Assembly (NCBI RefSeq): GCF_048771995.1
Contig: NC_133064.1
Location: forward strand, 23,229,001 to 23,293,000
Length of the DNA stretch: 64,000 bases
Direction of reading: 5' to 3'
Source: Taeniopygia guttata
Taxonomy: Eukaryota > Chordata > Aves > Passeriformes > Estrildidae
Position 1 is the stretch's first letter; each line of letters opens with the position of its first letter. Position numbers and translations under genes: made by a program. The notes under the pieces are model-generated. The model searched no databases. It was not told the DNA's origin and saw nothing but the letters and a program-made list of their open reading frames with translations. Below, piece after piece: positions 21,740 through 31,945 of this stretch.

Positions 21740-22930
21740 ACCACCCTTCCTCCCCCCCGATCGCTTTTTCTCTGTTTATCACCCCTTCTTCATTCTGGGC
21801 ACTGATTCTTCCAGTGTCCAAATTTCCTGCAAAATGCACATTGATCTTTACCCAGTCTTGGCAGGTCTTGCTCACATTTCTCCTTTCCTTCCTCCCTTTC
21901 TACTGCTACTCATTTCTTCATCCCTTGTTTATATCCTTCCTCCCGGTTACTAAAGACTCTCCATGCTTCATCCAATAGAGTCTCCAAGTCTCGGCTATTT
22001 GGGCCCCGGAACTTCTGAAGTTTCCGCCTGATATCTCCTGTGGATTGTCCGAAAAACAAATTTATTAGTTGTTGTATTCCTTCCTGCGATCCAGGGTCCA
22101 GGGTGGTATATTGCCGCATCATGTCATGTAGGTGATCTAAAAAATCAGAGGGTGTTTGAGAAGGACCTTGTTTAACAGCATACAAAGCTGACCAATTTAT
22201 GGTCTTAGGAATTGCTCATTCTAGTCCTTTCACTATAAAGTCTTGATATCTCTTAAGCTGTGCTAATTCATCAGGTTCGTTAGGATCCCACATTGGGTCC
22301 TGAAGAGGAAATACATCTTTAATATCCTCTTGTGTTGATACGCAAGCATCCTCAGCTAAGTCCTTGGATACCTTTAAAACCAACTGCTTCTCTGTTTCTG
22401 TTAAAGCATCAAGTAGTAACTGCATGTCTGCCCAATCAGGTAAATGCTGCTTAACCATAAACTTTAACCTTTTGGCAACGCCTATCAGGTCATTTCGATA
22501 ACCCTTAGCAGTCTTTTCCCAAGCCTCTAAATCCATTGAGAAAAAGGGGACCTTAATTATCCTTAGCTCCTCATCAGAGGCTATAGCTTGCCTTAAGGGT
22601 GCTTGTATGACTCCTTTAGTTTGCTTTCTAGTTGTTTGTGGGGGTGGGTTCATTCTGGTTTGCCTTCTGGTCCTTGACGCTATTGGACCTTGTGGGGAAG
22701 GCTTGGGACTTGGTTCAGATTCATCCCATTCACTATCACTACTGGGCAATGGTGGATAAAACCTCGAGGGTTCCCCCGATCTAGGAGTTGGTGGTGAAAC
22801 TCCTACTTTAATTACTGTTTTTTCCAGGGCAGACGAACCAGAGGATATGTTAGGGGAGGCTGAAGTTGGTGAGGGTTCTTATTTCACTCGTTGCCCCACC
22901 CTCTCCTCTACTCCCCTCCCTTCCTGGTTT
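21740..22930 (-). pseudogene. gag: ERV4 gag: capsid and nucleocapsid
   Basis: A 177-codon frame (22749-22216) carries the acidic/proline-rich region and capsid start (RQAIASDEELRIIKVPFFSMDLEAW split over the junction). After a stop at about 22214 it continues at 22185-21910 with the capsid C-terminus (TPSDFLDHLHDMMRQY, a major-homology-like region, and LLDEAWRVF). A single CCHC knuckle (CAFCRKFGHWKNQC) follows near 21790-21830. The 5' side at 22936 is the insertion point of a solo LTR; matrix lies beyond it at 25017. Confidence 0.75.
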
Positions 22931-22936
22931 CTAGGC

Positions 22937-25016
22937 TGTGGAGTTGTGTTTTTTATGTTTTATTACATTTGTATTATGTATAGGTTTGTTCCATGTACAC
23001 CCGGTTCTGTAACGGTGTCATGGTTTGACACGGGAAGAGAATTTTTTTTTTTAGAAGGAAGAGGTTCACCAGTCAGGGGTCAGGTTTAGATACTGACACT
23101 TGGGGTGACCAATTGAAGGTGGACACGCCTCTGAGAACACAGAGGGGTTAAAAGCGGAATCCCCAGGAGGACTCGTCCTTCTTTGGTTCCGGTCATCGCA
23201 TGGTACGGACCTCCCCCCCCCAGCCCGGGCTGGGTGGGGGAGGGGAGCCATGCGGCCTGCACAGGTAGGCCAGGAGGTAAAGGATCGGAACCGGCTGGGT
23301 CAGCTCCTGCGGATGGAAGGGTGGAGAAATCTGGGATGTCTCCGTTCCCCCCCCAGAGTCTCTCTCTCTCCCAAGAGAGAAAAGAGACAGCGGTGGTTTT
23401 ATCGGCAGTTCGCCGCAGGGAAGGAGAAGAGCGGGGGGGCCGCAAGGTGCCCAGCCGGGCTGTGGGAGCTGGAGCCTGGGCAGCGAGCCATCTCTGGGAG
23501 TTGGGACTTTTAACCCTTCCTGAGAAATGAAGGCTTTATGAAATATTACTCCTCCTGAATTTGAAGAAAAGAGAGACAGCTTGAAACCTCAGATGTTTAG
23601 AGAAGAAGGTTGGGGGCAGATGATAGAGTGGCCTTTGGCTGGACTCTGCTTGTTTACCATAGACTGAACCACTCTTTCTTTCAAGAGGGACTGCATTTTA
23701 GGGGGATGCATTGGTGAACCAAGAGACCTTCTGCAGCAACTACCAGTTTTGGAGTGGACAGAGAGAGAGCTGAGGAGGGTGTGAGGATGCCCTCCATCTT
23801 CAGGAAGAAGAGAAGGCGATCTCTGTCTTTTGGACCCTCGGCCCCAGGGGAAAATGGGGGGGACTCTAGTCCCGAATTGTGATACTGGACTGTTGTTCCT
23901 GGTGGTCCTTGGCAAAGCATCCTTAAAGGGGCCCTATAAGCAGTCTCTGTCCATGCCCGGTGGTGAGAGCACTGTGACATGGAGAGGAGAATGTCACACT
24001 GGCCCGGTGTGTCTGGGCGGTGCCACGTGTGACATTGGAAACACAAAAGGTGGCAGTTGTGTTTCCTGGGGGTCTATGGTTGCAGGGGGGACTCCTCTCT
24101 TCCCCGATGGACTCAGTATTGATTATATTGAAGGGTGAAAACTTGATTAAGGATCCAAATGGGTCTCGCTGGGGTTTGGTGGAGTTGGTGGAGGGAGGAG
24201 AAATGTTTTGGAAGGTTTTCATTTCGAATTTTGTGTGTTTTTTTTTCTTTTCTTTCTTTTCCTTTTATAGTAGTAGTAGTAGTGTAATAAAGCTTTTTCC
24301 TTTGTTATTAAGTTTGGCCTGCTTTGCTCTGTTCTTGATCACATTTCACAGCATTTGGTTGGTAAGTTGTATTTTCATGGGGCGCTGGCATTGTGCCAGC
24401 GTCAAACCATGACAAACGGTTTCTCCCCGGGTTTTCCCGCCTTTCCCCGCGTGTCCGTTATCCCCAAAAATGCTAAGTCATCCCCCTGTTTACCCCAGAT
24501 GCCTGTCTGTCACTCGGTGTCCCTTCCCATCCACCTAGAATCTTCCACCCGGGACGCCGGGTGATTGGTAAAGGACCTGGGACCCTTCCCCTGTCTGTCC
24601 TTCATTGGATGTACCTCCATATCCCACCACCCTCGAACCCCCCGCGGTTTTACCCCATTGGCTGCTCCGTTTTCCCCCGTTCCGTATTTAATTCGTTCGC
24701 GCGGTTCGTTCCAGGCTTTCTTCTGTCTGGCTTCCAGTGCATTCTGCCCCGCCCGCGCCTTTCCGGCAAATGCCAGCGCAGCACGCTTGGTCCCCTTCAG
24801 TTATTGTATTCCCCGTTGGATTACAATAAATGGAATTCGCCCCCAGAGAAAGACTCTCTTTGTAATTCGCCGTGGGTTCGCTGACTGCTCTCTGGAACTC
24901 CGATAGCACTTCTCAAAGCCCGCGAGGGTCCAGCGGGAAGCGCTAGAAACCTGCCCGCCCCTCTCCCCAGAGCTAGCCGGGACAGAGGAAGGGCGTCGGG
25001 GAGAGGAGCATCGGCA
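22937..25016 (+). mobile_element. Solo LTR of the ERV6 family, itself split by another LTR
   Basis: TGTGGAGTTGTG...GAGCATCGGCA is bounded by exact 6-bp repeats CTAGGC (22931-22936 and 25017-25022). Leaving out the nested LTR, about 680 bp remain. They match the ERV6 LTRs (38050-38789 and 45261-46000) read on the opposite strand, including ATTACATTTGTATTATGTAT and the CpG-rich U5. An AATAAA near 24826 gives + orientation. It inserted into ERV4 gag between matrix and capsid. Confidence 0.92.
23016..24414 (+). mobile_element. Solo LTR nested inside the previous LTR
   Basis: TGTCATGGTTTGAC...GTCAAACCATGACA forms a 14-bp perfect terminal inverted repeat over 1399 bp, flanked by exact 5-bp repeats AACGG (23011-23015, 24415-24419). 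AATAAA at about 24287 gives + orientation. A perfect 8-bp-stem hairpin lies at 24383-24401, just inside the right end. A shorter relative is at 62065-62972. Confidence 0.93.
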
Positions 25017-25530
25017 CTAGGCGGTGGTAAAAGTGCCTCTACTGTCCCTTGTTCTAAGATCTCTGTTGCATACACTTTACTTGGGTGTGAGCATCTTTGA
25101 TTTATTGAACATGTGCTGCAACACCGTTTTAGCTTTTCCTTGTTAGCTTTATTATCCTTTTCAAGAGCCAGTACCAGTGGATCAGACGGTGGCCTAATCC
25201 CACAATCCCTTTGCCACTCAGGGTGATTTCGAAGACTGAAAAACATATCAGCATAAGTTACCTCTTGCCACTTTTGTTCACGCCTAAGGAAAAGCATTAA
25301 CTGTAATAATGTCTCATAGTCTAAAGTACCATTTGCTGGCCATTTTAACCCCCCATCAAGTCTATAGAGTGGCCACCACTGCATAGAAAATTTAACAAGT
25401 TCTCTTTTAGTTTCACTACCACCATAGCCCACCAGTGCTTTCCAGTGTGTTAAGATACACCCTAAAGGGATTCCTCTGGGAATCTCTTTGCCCTCATTTG
25501 CCCTCATGTTCAGGGTTTTTCTTTTCAAAA
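25017..25530 (-). pseudogene. gag: ERV4 gag matrix
   Basis: An ATG at 25507 (an upstream TTG at 25528 is in the same frame) leads into a matrix-like domain: GIPLGCILTHWKAL, then KRELVKFSMQWWPLYRLDGG and WPANGTLDYETLLQLMLFLRRE. The layout (short start, HWK, W-rich core) fits class I matrix. A Cys cluster (CCSTCSINQRC) precedes the break at the CTAGGC duplication. Beyond it the displayed frame reads into the solo LTR. Confidence 0.7.
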
Positions 25531-25710
25531 TGTCTTTTGATCTTATCCCAGTTCCTAAGCTTTACCTGGTATTCTTCTGGTACAAAAATATGCTGGCCAC
25601 ACTCAACTCAGTATTTCCACTGGTTTCTTCAAAGTTCGTGAAACTCAGTTTTCCAACAATTCAAATATTTTACTGCTATCAGGAACCTCTTGACCAGTCA
25701 CCAACAAAAC

Positions 25711-25926
25711 TCATATTACTTTCTGGGTAGCCTCTTGTTCTTTTGTACGACAAAAAGCACAAATTCCAGTCTTAGGTATTAGCCACCTGTACCCTTTTCG
25801 GACCCACGAATCCTGACAGACTACACACCGAAACACAATCCACGGATTCCAGCAGCAATCTTTATTTGGGCAGGGGAATACTCCTAAACCAGGCTCTTGG
25901 TTCCTGTTTCTCCTGGTCCTGGTCAT
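25711..25926 (-). CDS. Small Cys-rich open frame in the ERV4 leader, function unknown
   Basis: ATG at 25926 opens 71 codons upstream of gag on the same strand. The product has a basic start (TRTRRNRNQ), a CPNKDCC cluster, and two CxxC pairs (CVVC and CAFC) about 20 residues apart with Trp/Tyr between them, like a small zinc-binding fold. It is not part of gag as usually drawn. I do not recognise a family. It could be a leader-encoded accessory peptide or a chance frame; the paired CxxC pattern argues for coding. Confidence 0.4.
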   Translation of the reverse strand: MTRTRRNRNQEPGLGVFPCPNKDCCWNPWIVFRCVVCQDSWVRKGYRWLIPKTGICAFCRTKEQEATQKVI

Positions 25927-27728
25927 ATAGCTATGCTAGCAAACAAAAGGAATAAAACAATTTGTTAGTTAATTTTCACCTTTTCTTAGAAAAAAGATTA
26001 GTGGTCCTTCAAAAACAAGGTTCAGACCAGCAGCTGTTAAGGAAAAACTTGTTATACAAAAGGAAAAGGAAAAAAAAAAACAAACTTAAATTGCAAGTTA
26101 TTAATCACCCATTAAATCAAAACCTCTGTTATGTTTTGTTCCGGGTATATTACTGTTGAAATTCATTTAAAAACTGTAAGCAACCTTTCATACACTGTAG
26201 CAAGTATGCAGCTAAAAGACAAGCGTATCTCCTGTCGCACTGTAAACAAAGGACAAATGGGAATCTTACAAACTATCAGTCTAGTTTTGACCGAAATTTC
26301 TCGACTCCACGCTGCACTGAGAGCTGTGTGAACCACTACTATAGCCTGTTCTGAACATTTTCAGATTGCTGACCAAATTCCTCTCACCCTTTGATCAAAA
26401 ATGTTACAAAATGCAAAGTTCAGCTGTGTATTCGCAGCTGCAAAACTGGGTTTCTCTTTTCTCAGGAGGACCAAAACTTTAATAGTTTATGCTCACAAAA
26501 AAAACAGCCTGGGGTTTTTACAACCCCAAACACATTCAACAAATGTTTTAACAAGGTCTTGTTAAAATCACACAAACTTCAGTCAAAACACAACACAAAT
26601 CCCTCAACAAGGAGTGGAGGGGTGGGGGGAATAAACTACCAGCAAACACTCACTCCCTAAACCTGGGGTTTTCCAGGCAGTTGAAAAATGTATCCTGAGG
26701 TCACAAAGCCTAAATTCTCCTCTGGTTACCTGGGAAACAAATGACCTCCTAATCACCAGGACTATCTCAAAAGTAGTTTAGGCTTTTCACTTCACCCTCT
26801 AGCTATAAAACAAACAAATTTAACTCACAAAGCTTTTTCATACAACAACATTTCAAATAACATTTTCACAGCCAAAAGCACATGCTGCCCAAATTCACAC
26901 ACAATCTAAGCACAATGCAAATACTTTAAATCAGTCTGCTCTCCCAAGTCAGTATTCCTCTGAAAAATATATAATAATTTCACAAACCTCTTACAACTTC
27001 AGGTCCACAAACCTCCTAAAACCACTTACAGAAATTAATAACATACGCCAAATCACACAAATTATAATGCTCACAACACTAACTCTTACAAACCACAACA
27101 AATACAATGCTCAAATAGTTTTCCACAGCCTAAACACACAAAATCACAAACTCACCAAACAGACGCGGATCCGGTTACAATACACACATACAGCCCTCGG
27201 GGCCACAACCCAAATTGTCACAGCAGGACCCTTCACATCCCAAAAATTCAGACTAACCACCCACATTATGGATTTCTAAGGTGTACCTTTTAAATTACAA
27301 ACTGAGACCAGAGCCACCCCTGCTCTAATCCAAATCCACAACACCACAGCCACTTTCTCCTCTACGAGACACAGACTAGAAAACCTCTGGTACTGCTGCC
27401 TCCTCTATGAGACACAGACTACAAAACCTCTGGTATTGATGCCTCCTCTACGAGACACAGACTACAAAACCTCTAGTACTGCTGCCTCCTCTACGAGACA
27501 CAGGCTACACAACCTGGGATACGAGACGTCTCTCGTGTCTTTTTAACTGCTTATATAATAAGGTACCTTCCCCCAAATATAAACATACCTCTTGTCCGTA
27601 GTTCCAACAGGTTCTGGTCTTTCCCCGGGTAGTCAGCGAGATCGCAGGATCCCTCTTCCCAGAAATTTCTGGGTGGGCACCTAGAGGGGTCCCAGACCCC
27701 CTCTGGTACCACGGCCAGAGAGAGCAGA
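25927..27728 (-). other. ERV4 long 5' leader
   Basis: About 1.8 kb between the primer site and the small Cys-rich frame. It is AT-rich and rich in short CACAAA-type motifs on the + strand, with no credible gene. It includes the 43-bp tandem array at 27359-27530. Confidence 0.55.
27359..27530 (-). repeat. 43-bp tandem repeat, four units, in the ERV4 leader
   Basis: Units beginning CCTCTACGAGACACAGACTA recur at 27359, 27402, 27445 and 27488 with a few substitutions; the last unit is truncated or diverged. Confidence 0.88.
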
Positions 27729-27746
27729 GTCCTGCCGCGGTCACCA
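27729..27746 (-). promoter_or_regulatory. ERV4 primer-binding site
   Basis: On the - strand TGGTGACCGCGGCAGGAC begins two bases from the LTR end at 27749. Its first ten bases are shared with the ERV5 site. The tRNA was not identified. Confidence 0.6.
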
Positions 27747-27748
27747 AA

Positions 27749-28069
27749 TGATTTATTAAAAATATGGATATTGATCTAGTACCAATATCCAACTGTGACG
27801 CACAAAAACTCTCTAACAGTTTAAAGTTAGAAAGTGTATGTTTATTCGACGCCAGGTAGCGTGTGGGATAGCTCCCAAATACACACTGCCCCTTCCAGGT
27901 TATTACAGAGTATTTTTATCCATACAAGTATTGAATACACAAAATACAAATACATATTTCTAATTTTGGTACATCCTATTCCCCACTTCGTATGCTAATC
28001 ACTCCAAAAGCTATTAAGCATGCATAGTTTGTCCCTTGAAATGGGTTGGTGGTTCCTTTCATGGGGAGG
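27749..28069 (-). repeat. ERV4 5' LTR, part next to the primer site (U5, R, part of U3)
   Basis: It starts TGATTTATTAAAAATATGG in + orientation. The - strand shows AATAAA near the end and a second one (CGAATAAAC) at about 27841, plus an A/T-rich TATA-like ATAAAAATA near 27915. ERV5 interrupts it at 28069; the rest of U3 resumes at 34737. Confidence 0.55.
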
Positions 28070-28362
28070 TGTCGCTATAGGACACGAGAAAGCACAACGC
28101 GAGCCACTTGCTACCTTGCAAGGCAAAAAAGAGAGCGTTTATTTTCTGACTCCAACTTTTATACTTCTCTAAAGGTGACAGTGGATTGGAGAGTGAACGG
28201 GCTACCTCTCTGAAGACATTGGACAAAGCACTAGTACATCAAGTCTCTCCACTCCTATGGAGGAATGCAAAACAATACGTTATTTACAGAAACTGTGTGG
28301 GAAAGTTTCCCAATAGAATGTAAATTCAGAAGGCTTAAGAAGACTCAAGAATCAGGGCGACA
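28070..28362 (-). repeat. ERV5 3' LTR
   Basis: 293 bp, TGTCGCTATA...CAGGGCGACA. On the - strand it has TATA box GTATAAAAG (28156-28164 on +) and AATAAA (28138-28143). A polypurine tract (sense AAAAAGGGTGAGA) lies just upstream at 28363-28376. Confidence 0.95.
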
Positions 28363-28440
28363 TCTCACCCTTTTTAGTTTAAAAGAAAAGGAAAAATGAA
28401 TAAGGTTCAGTGTCTGTTCGTGGAGGAATCATCAGAGTGA

Positions 28441-31227
28441 TCACCCACCGTCATCTTCAACTGAGTCATCACTCGATGATCTATCCATTTGATGACTTTC
28501 AGTTTGGTCACGGCTTCTATGTTGCCCGTTTGTCGGATTCTGTCTCTGCGGTTGCAGATCAGGACGAACACACCTTGAAGGTACCCAGTGTACCCCAGTA
28601 TCTGTGGATACACAAGCATACCCGCGCCCCGAAGCGATAAGGTCATAGGGACCTTCCCATTGTTTAGTGACTAAATTCCGCACTCGAACTTTTGCTCGAG
28701 GCTGATGTGCCTCGTCTGCAGCTTGCAATGAGAGATGATGATTTAAAATGACAGGGTTATTTGAATTCTGCTGCACCGTAAGATGATTGATGGTGTACAA
28801 TGCTTTCTCCAACCGACTGTGCGGGGTCTCACCCTGCATTCCCCGTTTTTGTTTTTGAAGAACCCGCTTCAGAGTACCATGAGCGCGTTCTACAATAGCT
28901 TGGCCGGTTGGAGAATGGGGATACCAAACTTGTGTGACACACCCCACAACTGCAGGAACTGCCGCACCTGCTGCGATGCATAAGCAGGACCATTGTCGGT
29001 TTTCACAGCAGAAGGTATGCCCAGAACGGCAAAGGCCTGCCTCCAGTGGGCAATGACATCACGAGCCTTTTCTCCAGTGTGAGTGGAAGCCCACATCGCA
29101 GAGGAGAACGCGTCCACCGTGACATGCACGTACTTGAGCCGGCCAAACTCGGCAATCTGGGTGACATCAGTCTGCCAAAGCTCCAAGGCCCTAAGGCCTC
29201 TAGGGTTTACCCCTGCTGGTAAAGGCGGAGCAAGTGCATGGCAGTCGTCACAGGACTCAACAATGCTACGAGCCTCTGTTGGCGTTAGCTGAAACTGCTT
29301 CTGCAGAGTATGTGCATTCTGATGGAAAAACCCATGTGATGCCTTGGCCTGTGCGAGTGTATCAGGCTGGGGTGCTACCCACGCCGGATTAGCCAACTTG
29401 TCAGCCCTCGCGTTACCTTCTGCTACAAACCCTGGTAAATTGGTGTGACTTCTCACATGCAGAACGTAAAACGGATGAACCCGGGCCTGAATAGCACACC
29501 ACAAGGTCTTCAATAAATGAAACAAGGCAGGGTTACTGACCTCCTTCAAAACTGAGTGACCCAACCGCTGTGCGATATCAGCCACATAGGCAGAATCCGT
29601 GACCAAATTGAAAGGTTCCTGGGAAAATCTCTCAAATGCCATAACAGCGGCCCTCAACTCAACCACTTGGGCCGACCCATCCTGATGACCTGTCAGAACC
29701 TTTCACTCAGATCCGTCCTTCCAAGTAACAATGGCCTTTCCTGTTTTCCCCGAACCGTCAGTAAAGACGGTGGGTCCTTGCACAGGTTCCTGACTATTTT
29801 TGGGCCGCAAAGAGATCTGCATAGATTTTGCCACCTGCAGTAGCTTGTGGCTGGGCAGATGATAAGTGATCTGCCCTGAAAAATTTTCTAGAGCACATTG
29901 CAGGGACACACAGTGTGCAAAGCTCCAGTCAAAGTCCTCCCGGGATATCGGGAGTATGATCTTTGCAGGATCCGCACCCATCAATTGCAAACACCGTTGC
30001 CGGCATTTCATTATCAACCGAGCAATCAACTCAGCCAATGTCTTTGCCGTCTTCTGCGGCTGATGGGGCAGGAAAACCCATTCCAAGATGTGCAAGGGAT
30101 CGGACCATTTGTCACTCCATTGACCAATGATACCTGTGGGATGCGAATCTGGAGTGGTAACGAACACAGCGACATCAACGGAAAGATCAATGCGATAAAC
30201 CTGACGGGCAGAAACAGCCTGCTGAACCTCCTCCAGCACCTGACGTGCCTCAGGGGTCAATGTGCGAGGTGATTTTAAATCAGAGTCTCCTTTCAACAGA
30301 TCATACACAGGAGACAGTTGTGCATCGGTTAGTCCCAAGTATGGACGTAACCAGGTGATGACACCCATCAGTCTTTGAACATCATTCAGTGTCTTCACCG
30401 AGTGTGCAAATTGCACCTCCTGGTGTTGGATTGTCCGTTCCAGAATTTTGACCCCCAAATACTTCCAAGGAGGTTGCTGTTGAACCTTTTCTGGAGCCAC
30501 CTGCAGCCCATGAGCATGCAAAGCATCGAGCAACCGAGGCTGAATCCTCAGCAGCTCATCCTGAGTGGACGCAGCCACCAAGATGTCGTCCATATAATGA
30601 TACAGACGTGCATCAGGAAACTGCTTGCGAACTCCAGACAAGGCACGGGCCACATACCATTGGCATATGACCGGGGAATTGCGCATCCCCTATGGCAGAA
30701 CTTTCCATTGATATCGCTGTGCAGGCTCATCATTGTCAATTGCTGGCACCGTGAAGGCAAATTTCGGTCTGTCATCGGGATGCAAAGGAATTGTAAAGAA
30801 ACAATCCTTCAAATCCACTATGAAGATCGGCCAGCCTGCAGGAAGCATGGCAGGCGATGGCATGCCCGCCTGCAATGTTCCTATGCCTTCCATGACCGCA
30901 TTGACCTTCCGGAGGTCCTGTAACAACCTCCATTTCCCAGACTTCTTTTTGATGCAGAAAACAGGGGTGTTCCAGGGACTGTTAGAAGGCTCCAGACGAC
31001 CCTGGTCCAGCTGCTCCTGCACCAATTTCCGAAGGGCGATCAGTTTATCTTGAGGGAGGGGCCACGGGTTTTCCCAAACAGATGTATCCGCCAGCCACCG
31101 TATAGGAGGCGTAGGACACTCTGCGCCCTTCGCTGCAGTGGCCCCCATCAAAAACCCGTCCCAATGCGCACCCCCCACGCAGATAGAACATCCCTCCCCC
31201 AGAGGTTAGCAGGAGAAGAAGTAACAT
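28441..31227 (-). pseudogene. pol: ERV5 pol: reverse transcriptase, RNase H, integrase
   Basis: One frame covers most of pol: 31178 to 30690 (RT fingers, [17 protein letters not shown]), broken at LPQG by a TAG in place of the Gln codon; 30686 to 29703 with YHYMDDILVA, the connection and FTDGSG of RNase H, ended by a TGA where a Trp codon is likely; then 29666 to 28890 with VTDSAYV, HVRSHTN, the HH/CC zinc domain (FFHQNAH, CDDCH), WQTDV and KTDNGPAY. A single-base indel near 28912-28922 moves the frame; the rest (IVERAHG with catalytic E, WVPSRCVRP) runs 28947 to 28441. Entry from protease would be by the GGGTTTT slip site at 31151-31157. Confidence 0.9.
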
Positions 31228-31945
31228 AAGGCCTAATCCAGGCCGTCTGTCCCTCTGGGTTTGTGACCCGCACAGGCCGTTGGCTCACATAACACCGTGC
31301 TGTTCCCCCCAGGCCCGCAACAGACGTCTCCGCTGGATCCAGGGGCCAGTCCGGAGGCCAGGCGGCAAGGGAGAGAACCGTGACATCAGCGCCGCTGTCA
31401 CGGAGCCCGCGCAGGCGGATCTCTGACGGTGTTGCATCAGGGATGGAGAGGGTACACAGCATCTCGGGACGGTCTTTGGTCAGGACAGCAGTCCAGTGAA
31501 CTTGAGGCGGCCCAGTGGATCCAAAACCGCCATCACCTCGCAACCGGTCAGTCGTCCTGCGAACAGAAGACTTAAAAGGCACAAGTTGAGCAAGCCGTGT
31601 CCCTTTTGGGATCGTAACAGGGAGGGTGGGTGTGGAAACCATTGCACAAATCTGCCCTGTGAAGTCTGCATCAATGAGACCCAGGTGCACAATGACGCCC
31701 TGAAGGGTGGCACTAGACCTCCCCATGAGGAAGGCGCTCATGCCTTCACCCAAGCGACCAAAGGCGTCCAGGGGAACCTTGTGCACCTTGCAAGAGTCTA
31801 ACACGACTGTTGCTGCTGTGCAGACATCCACACCTGCTGACCCACGGGTGCTGGCGACAAGCTGGCCGAGCAGACCTCCATGGGCTCTGGGGTCTGGAGA
31901 GGAACTTGTGTCTGAGCGCGCCCCCCCTTCGCGCTCCGCTTCCCG
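31148..31945 (-). CDS. pro: ERV5 dUTPase-protease frame, open
   Basis: The frame is open from the GGGAAAC slip site (31945-31951) to the TGA at 31148-31150. It has no stop, and no ATG is needed since entry is by -1 slippage from gag. The first part has dUTPase motifs (AGVDVCTA start, [19 protein letters not shown]). The second part is a retroviral aspartic protease with [10 protein letters not shown] (active-site DSGA), and [11 protein letters not shown] at the end. dUTPase lowers dUTP during reverse transcription and the protease matures the virion; the pairing is typical of betaretroviruses. This is the one ERV5 gene without a visible lesion. Confidence 0.85.
   Translation of the reverse strand, partial: REAEREGGARSDTSSSPDPRAHGGLLGQLVASTRGSAGVDVCTAATVVLDSCKVHKVPLDAFGRLGEGMSAFLMGRSSATLQGVIVHLGLIDADFTGQICAMVSTPTLPVTIPKGTRLAQLVPFKSSVRRTTDRLRGDGGFGSTGPPQVHWTAVLTKDRPEMLCTLSIPDATPSEIRLRGLRDSGADVTVLSLAAWPPDWPLDPAETSVAGLGGTARCYVSQRPVRVTNPEGQTAWIRPYVTSSPANLWGRDVLSAWGVRIGTGF
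31151..31157 (-). promoter_or_regulatory. pro-pol frameshift heptamer GGGTTTT (ERV5)
   Basis: Sense codons ACG GGT TTT TGA place G GGT TTT immediately before the protease stop. A -1 slip gives GGG TTT TTG and enters the pol frame exactly. The position and the frame arithmetic both fit. Confidence 0.8.

Noticed and set aside
27359-27530. CRISPR-like regular repeats
   Set aside because: Units are directly adjacent 43-bp tandems without spacers, in a vertebrate retroviral leader.
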